DNA of 12,168 bases. It comes from JBDHXE01 sp039810525 (GTDB lineage Bacteria > Bacteroidota > Ignavibacteria > Kapaibacteriales > UBA2268). Under the pieces are notes generated by a model, which saw only the letters and a program-made list of their open reading frames with translations, was not told the origin of the DNA and ran no database searches. The translations under genes were made by a program, and so were the position numbers. The DNA is taken from NCBI GenBank assembly GCA_039810525.1, contig JBDHXE010000063.1:1-12168 (forward strand), given 5' to 3'. This document shows, piece after piece, positions 7,552 through 12,168 of this stretch (positions are counted from its first letter, which is position 1; each line of letters opens with the position of its first letter).

Positions 7552-8346
7552 ATGAGCAAATATATGCTTTTAAAAAAGATGAATTTTATTTTAGATAATA
7601 TAGGTATTAACCCTGTAAAGACTATCAAATTTATAGCTGGGATGAGTTTCGTAATCAAAGATTATATTAAATTGAAAAAGCAAAAGGGTAATGACAAGAC
7701 TTTTAGATTTGGTAAATTTGTGCCTATTACTTTTGATAAGTTTGATGAAGCTGGTATAATGCGTGGGCAGTATTTTCATCAAGATTTGTATGTAGCTAAA
7801 TTGATATATAGGAATAACCCAGCCAAACATTTAGATATTGGCTCACGTATAGATGGATTCGTAGCTCATATTGCTACTTTTAGAGAGATAGAGATAATGG
7901 ATATTAGGCATCAGGACAGCACAGTCAATAATATAAAATTCAAACAAGCTGATTTGATGGAGATGCCTACCGATATGATAGATTATACTGATTCGTTGTC
8001 ATCACTTCACGCTATTGAGCACTTTGGATTGGGTAGATATGGCGATCCTATAGATTATATGGGTTATATGAAGGCTTTGGATAATATGAAGTATATATTG
8101 AAGCAGGGCGGTAAATTTTATTTCTCTGTGCCAATAGGACCGCAAAGAATAGAGTTTAATGCTCATAGGGTATTTTCAGTATCTTATTTGTTACAAATAT
8201 TTCGAAATGATTATGATTTGATAAGTTTTGCCTATATTAATGATGAAGGTAATTTGATAGTAAACCCCGAAATGGCTACAGATGCTATTGATAGCAATTT
8301 TGGATGTAATTATGGGTGTGGAATATTCGAATTAGTTAAAAGGTAG
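7552..8346 (+). CDS. DUF268 family protein, predicted SAM-dependent methyltransferase fold
   Basis: The protein has 264 residues counted from ATG 7552; an in-frame TTG two codons earlier (7546) is less likely. Residues 72-163 carry the family signature: GQYFHQDLYVAKLI, then HLDIGSRIDGF (93-103; the glycine loop expected to bind S-adenosylmethionine), an acidic strand end IMDIRH, and DSLSSLHAIEHFGLGRYGDP (147-166). Residues 182-206 (ILKQGGKFYFSVPIG, FNAHRVFS) form the typical late strands and the post-catalytic loop. The protein ends CNYGCGIFELVK. Length and motif order agree with complete DUF268 proteins. These are often found among polysaccharide or glycan biosynthesis genes, but no such neighbour is present here. 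Its acceptor is unknown. The coding region ends in TAG and overlaps the 3' end of the convergent kinase gene by 11 bp, leaving no room for a separate terminator. Confidence 0.85.
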   Translation: MSKYMLLKKMNFILDNIGINPVKTIKFIAGMSFVIKDYIKLKKQKGNDKTFRFGKFVPITFDKFDEAGIMRGQYFHQDLYVAKLIYRNNPAKHLDIGSRIDGFVAHIATFREIEIMDIRHQDSTVNNIKFKQADLMEMPTDMIDYTDSLSSLHAIEHFGLGRYGDPIDYMGYMKALDNMKYILKQGGKFYFSVPIGPQRIEFNAHRVFSVSYLLQIFRNDYDLISFAYINDEGNLIVNPEMATDAIDSNFGCNYGCGIFELVKR

Positions 8347-9631
8347 CAAAATCGTCTTGTATATATTTCCGAAGGCTAAGTCTTATTTCGGTAGAGACAT
8401 TTTTTTTGCTAACTATATCTATATCGCCATCTAATATGGCTAATATTTTGGTAGCTATAGAGAGTCCAAGCCCTAAGCCTTGTTGTTCGTTTAATTCTCT
8501 ATTAAATTGCACAAATGGACCAATTCCATGTATCTCATCTTCGGTCATACCAAGCCCATGATCAGCAATTACTACAAGCAATTGGGCTCCCAAATCTATC
8601 GAAGTTATTTCTATTTTAGTCCCTTTTTTAGAAAATATAAAAGCATTAGAAATTATTTCATAAAATAATTTTGAGATCATACTATTGGAGCCAACTATAG
8701 TAGCAGGCTCTAAATTAAGCACCAAATCATCAGTGCGATTGTGGGCATAGGCTAATTCGTTAGCTATTTCGAATAATATAGAGTCTGTATCTTCGGTAAA
8801 TTGACTATTTTCATTTTCAATATCAGAGGAATTAAAGGATTTGGTAATCAAATTAGCATAATAAATATAATTATCTAATACATAATTTAATCTTTTTGCT
8901 GCTGTATTGAGGTCTAATGCTATATCTTTTATTTCTGATGAATCTTCCATTTCTGAGATAGCAGGTATTTTGAGAAGCATATCAGATAAGCCAATAATAT
9001 GCAAGAATGGAGTTCTAATTTCATGTGGAATGGAACGGCTCAAATTACTAGTCAGTTGGTCCATTTTTAGTTTCAAATTATGCTCATTGCGTCTTAATTC
9101 AATTGTTTTCATAGCAATTATTTGCTCTTGCATATCTTTGATATAATTTTTGTCTATATTAGTTTGAATTGAATTGATTGCTAATCCAATAATATTGGCT
9201 GCAAGAAACAATCGTTTTTTCAGTAATTCACTTTGCTCGATATCAACTACCTGCGACGAAGTAACGAGCAAACCAAGAATACCTTCGTAGCCTATTATAG
9301 GGATACATATATAAGATTCTTTGGTATCATTGTCGTAATAATATGAAGTTTCCACATTGGTAAGTGTATTGGTAATTGTACCATTTACCATCAATAAAGG
9401 GAATAGTTCGTCAGGAGTATTATCTTTGATATAATTAGATTTGGTCAATTGTAATTCGTATGTATCACGATTCAATTCATAAAAAGCAATTTTGCTAAGA
9501 ACTGTAGTTGGGGGCAATATATCAAATAAATATTGTAAAAATTCATCTAATGTATTATAGTTGATATAATTACTTGATAATTGATTTAGAAAATCTAAAT
9601 ATTCATATTCATTAAGTAGATTATTGCTCAT
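8336..9631 (-). CDS. Soluble GAF-domain sensor histidine kinase
   Basis: The protein has 431 residues. Residues about 25-157 resemble a GAF sensor domain (SYICIPIIGYEGILGLLV near 106-123). A helical linker rich in charge (160-195) leads to the phospho-acceptor helix SRSIPHEIRTPFLHIIG, whose His203 is the predicted autophosphorylation site. The ATPase domain is complete: N box FYEIISNAFIFS (Asn329), G1 box ADHGLGM (356-362), F-box-like PFVQFN and G2 box GLGLGLS (385-391). No membrane segment or signal peptide is present, so it senses a cytoplasmic cue. The ATG overlaps the HDOD gene's TGA (ATGA at 9631-9628), implying translational coupling and a shared function. It is the last gene of its operon. 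No response regulator lies in the window, so its partner is elsewhere or is a protein with which it acts directly. Confidence 0.92.
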   Translation of the reverse strand: MSNNLLNEYEYLDFLNQLSSNYINYNTLDEFLQYLFDILPPTTVLSKIAFYELNRDTYELQLTKSNYIKDNTPDELFPLLMVNGTITNTLTNVETSYYYDNDTKESYICIPIIGYEGILGLLVTSSQVVDIEQSELLKKRLFLAANIIGLAINSIQTNIDKNYIKDMQEQIIAMKTIELRRNEHNLKLKMDQLTSNLSRSIPHEIRTPFLHIIGLSDMLLKIPAISEMEDSSEIKDIALDLNTAAKRLNYVLDNYIYYANLITKSFNSSDIENENSQFTEDTDSILFEIANELAYAHNRTDDLVLNLEPATIVGSNSMISKLFYEIISNAFIFSKKGTKIEITSIDLGAQLLVVIADHGLGMTEDEIHGIGPFVQFNRELNEQQGLGLGLSIATKILAILDGDIDIVSKKNVSTEIRLSLRKYIQDDFATF

Positions 9632-10470
9632 ATTTTAAACAAAGAAGATGATTCATTAATTTCTAATTCTATATCATAATATATTGATTTCAAAAATCCC
9701 TTTTTCAAATTAAGTATTTCCCAAATGCGATCATCAGGCAACTCTATAAATGAATCACCAGAATACCCTAAGCTCATTAGTTTAGCAATAATATTGGCTA
9801 AATATACTACTGCAATAGTTTGTGCATACTGCGACTGGAAATCTATTGAATGGTGGTATTTGACGCAAGCAGCAATCTCTTCGCTCAAATTCCATTTTTT
9901 TGTAAATTCGTATCCAATATCGCAATGGCTAAATCCAAGTATTTTCAATTCTCTACTAATCAGTGATTCATTCTGAGAAGCACTATCTAATATTATGCCC
10001 AAATAAGTATCTTGGTAATATTTGATCATAATCAATTTGCCAATATCATGAACTAAGCCAGATATAAATAATTGCTCTGTATTTTTGTAACCAATTTCCT
10101 TGCCAATTATTCTTGATATTACAGCAACAGCTATCGAATGTTTCCATAAGTCTAAATTTTTGAAGCCTTGCTCTTTTCTAAAGCTTCTAAAAAAATCGGT
10201 TACAGCTATTGATAATATGGTATTTCTTACTTCGTTAAATCCTAATAGAGTGATAGCTTGGGATACGGTATCTATTTTTGATTTAAATGAAAACATTGAA
10301 GAATTGACTATTTTGAGTAGTTTGGTAGTAGAGCTTATATCTAAAATAATAGTATCTGTAATGTTTTTAACAGTAGCTTTAGGGTCTTCTAACTTTTCTA
10401 ATAATTTCTGATAAACAGTTGGCAATGTAGGCAGAGAGTCTAAATCGAACTTTTTAATTATATTGTTCAT
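9628..10470 (-). CDS. HDOD domain signalling protein
   Basis: The protein has 280 residues. The HDOD domain spans about residues 8-210: DSLPTLPTVYQKLLEKLEDP at the start, ISSTTKLLKIVNSSMFSF and TVSQAITLLGFNEVRN in the middle, then ISGLVHDIGKLIM (137-149) with the HD pair His141-Asp142 retained. His111, the SHCDIGYEF motif (181-189) and KYHHSID (204-210) are the other places where HD-type metal ligands usually fall, so some metal-binding capacity may remain; most HDOD proteins are thought to act as signalling scaffolds rather than phosphodiesterases. The C-terminal 70 residues are helical. The ATG is preceded by GAGGT overlapping the upstream gene's stop, 5 nt after that stop, and its own TGA overlaps the kinase start. 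The context points to a shared regulatory module with the kinase. Confidence 0.92.
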   Translation of the reverse strand: MNNIIKKFDLDSLPTLPTVYQKLLEKLEDPKATVKNITDTIILDISSTTKLLKIVNSSMFSFKSKIDTVSQAITLLGFNEVRNTILSIAVTDFFRSFRKEQGFKNLDLWKHSIAVAVISRIIGKEIGYKNTEQLFISGLVHDIGKLIMIKYYQDTYLGIILDSASQNESLISRELKILGFSHCDIGYEFTKKWNLSEEIAACVKYHHSIDFQSQYAQTIAVVYLANIIAKLMSLGYSGDSFIELPDDRIWEILNLKKGFLKSIYYDIELEINESSSLFKI

Positions 10471-10475
10471 TAGTA

Positions 10476-10787
10476 TTACCTCAGCCTTATTTTAGTTAAT
10501 GCGGCTAATTCTATCATTTCGTCAATATAATCATTAATATTGCTCCAGCCTAAATCATTTAAAATTTGTAATTTTATTTGTTGGATTTTACTGCTATTAT
10601 CTACAAGAATATCTTCTTCTAATCGCTTGATTCTAATTTCTTTGATGCCCCACATTTTAAGTATATTAATTTGTTTAGAGGTGATATTGATATCTTTGGC
10701 AATCATCACCTGACCAATTTTATTGAAAATTGGCTCAGCTAATACCATCCCTTCTACTGCATCATTGATATTAATCAGTTGAGACAT
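10476..10787 (-). CDS. Small protein resembling the domain that accompanies HD-GYP/HDOD proteins
   Basis: The protein has 103 residues. The N-terminal half has DAVEGMVLAEPIFNKIGQVM and the motif INILKMWGIKEIRI (41-53), which resembles the small beta-rich domain found at the N-terminus of many HD-GYP phosphodiesterases (pattern GMVLAEDVYNxxGQLLLxKGTxLT, then a helix ending in WGI). The C-terminal 40 residues are helical and end in a basic ELAALTKIRLR, which also occurs in stand-alone versions. It is the first gene of the three-gene module, 5 nt upstream of the HDOD gene, and its mRNA leader begins just after a TATCTTTG promoter element. A regulatory or adaptor role toward the HDOD protein or kinase is inferred from position. 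No enzyme motif is seen. Confidence 0.75.
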   Translation of the reverse strand: MSQLININDAVEGMVLAEPIFNKIGQVMIAKDINITSKQINILKMWGIKEIRIKRLEEDILVDNSSKIQQIKLQILNDLGWSNINDYIDEMIELAALTKIRLR

Positions 10788-10816
10788 ATTTTTATAAACT
10801 ACTCTTGATTATTATG

Positions 10817-10824
10817 CAAAGATA
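10817..10824 (-). promoter_or_regulatory. Bacteroidota-type -7 element TATCTTTG
   Basis: Read on the minus strand, TATCTTTG is a full match to TAnnTTTG. It lies 29 nt upstream of the ATG of the 103-residue gene, in the only sizeable gap of the minus-strand series. This makes it the likely promoter of the small-protein/HDOD/kinase operon. The usual -33 TTTG is not found at 19-21 bp; one is present about 31 bp upstream. Confidence 0.6.
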
Positions 10825-10872
10825 GTTTAATTTTTTAATTAAATAATATTAATTTCAAATATTTTGTTTCTC

Positions 10873-11487
10873 TTAAAAAATAATTTTTGTTTCATTGTTG
10901 ATGATTTGTATTTTTTTGTTTTGCCCCCATTTATAACCACCTATTTTCCCTGATGATTGTATTATTCTATGACAAGGGATTAGATAAGCAATAGGATTAC
11001 TTCCAATAGCTGTGCCAACAGCTCTCTGAGAATTAGGGCTGTTGATCTCTTCTGCAATTTTGGAATATGTAGATAATTTGCCGTAGGGAATATTCAATAG
11101 TTTGTCCCATACTTTAAATTGAAATTCTGTGCCATTAATATTAAGAATAGTCTCTTGGAAGGTTTCTTTACTATTATTTATAATAGATAATGCTAAATAA
11201 TGAAATTCTGATGACTCGTTAATAAAGGTAGATTTTTTATATTTCATAGTTAAGTTATGTAGAGCTGCAATTTTATTGTCATCAAAAGCTATATAGCAAA
11301 TGCCAATATTAGTTGAAGCAATTATTACATTGCCATAAATACTATCATAATGCTGATATCTGATTAATATATTCGAATAGTTGTTGTCTATATCTTGGGG
11401 CGTCATTCTGATTATTTTAATGTATGAATTTGGCATTAATTCATCTGTGTAATCAGGGCTGGTGATATTTAATTGATTAATATTCAT
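10873..11487 (-). CDS. ogt: Methylated-DNA-protein cysteine S-methyltransferase (Ogt/Ada C-terminal type)
   Basis: The protein has 204 residues. It transfers alkyl groups from O6-alkylguanine in DNA to its own cysteine in a single-use reaction. Residues 119-127 (GTEFQFKVW) begin the DNA-binding domain; Tyr141 (STYSKIA), Arg155 (QRAVG, the base-flipping finger), Asn164 (GSNP), the active site PCHRI with Cys172, GGYKWG and Glu199 are all in place. The N-terminal part (residues 28-70: RMTPQDID, then SIYGNVIIASTNIGICYIAF) looks like the linker and RNase-H-like domain of Ada proteins, but the Ada metal-binding and AraC domains are absent. It is a stand-alone repair protein, not a sensor. It lies 26 nt after the SDR gene in the same direction and is probably co-transcribed with it. 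The gene symbol is assigned by domain type only. Confidence 0.93.
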   Translation of the reverse strand: MNINQLNITSPDYTDELMPNSYIKIIRMTPQDIDNNYSNILIRYQHYDSIYGNVIIASTNIGICYIAFDDNKIAALHNLTMKYKKSTFINESSEFHYLALSIINNSKETFQETILNINGTEFQFKVWDKLLNIPYGKLSTYSKIAEEINSPNSQRAVGTAIGSNPIAYLIPCHRIIQSSGKIGGYKWGQNKKIQIINNETKIIF

Positions 11488-11513
11488 TTAGAATAACAAG
11501 TTATAGAATTAAT

Positions 11514-12168
11514 CTAATTAGCTGGTGCCATTGGATTAAGAGGCCTAATTGTAATATCGTTAATTAGCATATTATCGGGTGTCTCTAATATATGTATTAG
11601 AGTATTAGCTAAATCGGTGGTTTGTAGCATATTTTTATGGGACTTGATACCTGTCTGTGCGAAAAAACCAGTCTCTATAGAGCCCGGGTTAATACAAGTT
11701 ACTTTGATATTAAATGATCTTAATTCTAAAAAAAGTGATTCGCTAAAACCTTGTACTCCGAATTTGGTTGCTGAATATGCAGAGCTTTCATTTCTACCAG
11801 TTTTACCTAAAATAGAACCTATATTGATAATATGAGAAGATTCCTTTTTTGATTTAAGAAATGGAACTATATTTGAAGTAATATAAAACATTCCATTAAG
11901 GTTGGTATTTATCATTTCTAACCATTTAGAAGATGTGATATTTTCAATTTTGCTAAACAAGCCAACTCCAGCATTATTGATTAATATATCTGGGCTCATA
12001 GTATCGTTGAAAGTGCTATTTATCCAAGATTTTACATTCTCTTCGTTGCTAATATCTAACTGAATGGGGTGAAATGGGTAGCCTAATTCATTTTTTAAAT
12101 CATTTAATATTTGAATATTCCTTCCAATACCATATACGATAGCTCTTTTTTTGACTAAAGCTTTTGCA
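11514..12168 (-). CDS. Short-chain dehydrogenase/reductase (SDR), 5' end outside the window
   Basis: The frame is open to the right edge (12167), so the start and the TGxxxGxG nucleotide-binding motif lie outside; an ATG at 11999 is internal. Visible parts include AKALVKKRAIVYGIGRN (second strand and the cofactor-specificity loop), LDISNEENV (the DVTD-like site), ILINNAGVG (NNAG motif), INIGSILGKTG with the catalytic Ser, SAYSATKFGVQG (catalytic Tyr and Lys in YSATK), and INPGSIETGF. The arrangement is that of classical NAD(P)-dependent SDR enzymes, and the visible part covers roughly the last 218 residues. The substrate is not predictable. The short spacing to the repair methyltransferase suggests one transcript, without an obvious functional link. 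Confidence 0.93.
   Translation of the reverse strand, partial: AKALVKKRAIVYGIGRNIQILNDLKNELGYPFHPIQLDISNEENVKSWINSTFNDTMSPDILINNAGVGLFSKIENITSSKWLEMINTNLNGMFYITSNIVPFLKSKKESSHIINIGSILGKTGRNESSAYSATKFGVQGFSESLFLELRSFNIKVTCINPGSIETGFFAQTGIKSHKNMLQTTDLANTLIHILETPDNMLINDITIRPLNPMAPAN

Noticed and set aside
1..12168. CRISPR array, tRNA or rRNA genes
   Set aside because: No regularly spaced repeats and no cloverleaf or ribosomal core sequence were seen on either strand.

Overview
The window is very AT-rich. Its largest gene encodes a 1395-residue secreted protein with an IgGFc-binding-like N-terminus, repeated ASH/choice-of-anchor-D-type modules and a C-terminal type IX secretion (T9SS) sorting domain. 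A TAnnTTTG promoter element and mostly weak Shine-Dalgarno sites fit the same picture: a Bacteroidota/FCB-group bacterium, perhaps of the Kapabacteria, Ignavibacteria or Chlorobi side. The assignment to a lineage is inference.

Bases 1 to about 3050 form a decaying accessory region. On the minus strand lies an IS1182-type transposase relic with internal stops, frameshifts and an apparent internal deletion. On the plus strand follow a small fibronectin-type protein gene (889-1497) cut by one in-frame TAA, a small secreted-protein gene (1628-2113) cut by one in-frame TAA just after its signal peptide, and an intact tandem paralogue of the latter (2131-2622). On the minus strand at about 2661-2968 is a broken fragment of a large surface protein, bracketed by an exact 12-bp direct repeat.

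Bases 3055-7242 (minus) hold the giant T9SS surface protein. A 309-bp AT-rich spacer separates it from a divergent DUF268 methyltransferase-fold gene (7552-8346). That gene ends tail-to-tail, with an 11-bp coding overlap, against the last gene of a minus-strand series.

The series reads, in transcription order: a short-chain dehydrogenase (5' end outside the window), an Ogt/Ada-type O6-alkylguanine-DNA methyltransferase, then after an 85-bp gap a 103-residue protein resembling the small domain that often accompanies HD-GYP/HDOD proteins, an HDOD protein, and a soluble GAF-histidine kinase. The last three are tightly packed (5-nt gap, then an ATGA start/stop overlap) behind a good -7 element, so they probably form one signalling operon. 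No tRNA, rRNA or CRISPR array was seen. The points most worth following up are the cluster of single TAA interruptions in otherwise open genes, the small paralogous secreted family with a T9SS-like tail, and the small-domain/HDOD/kinase module.
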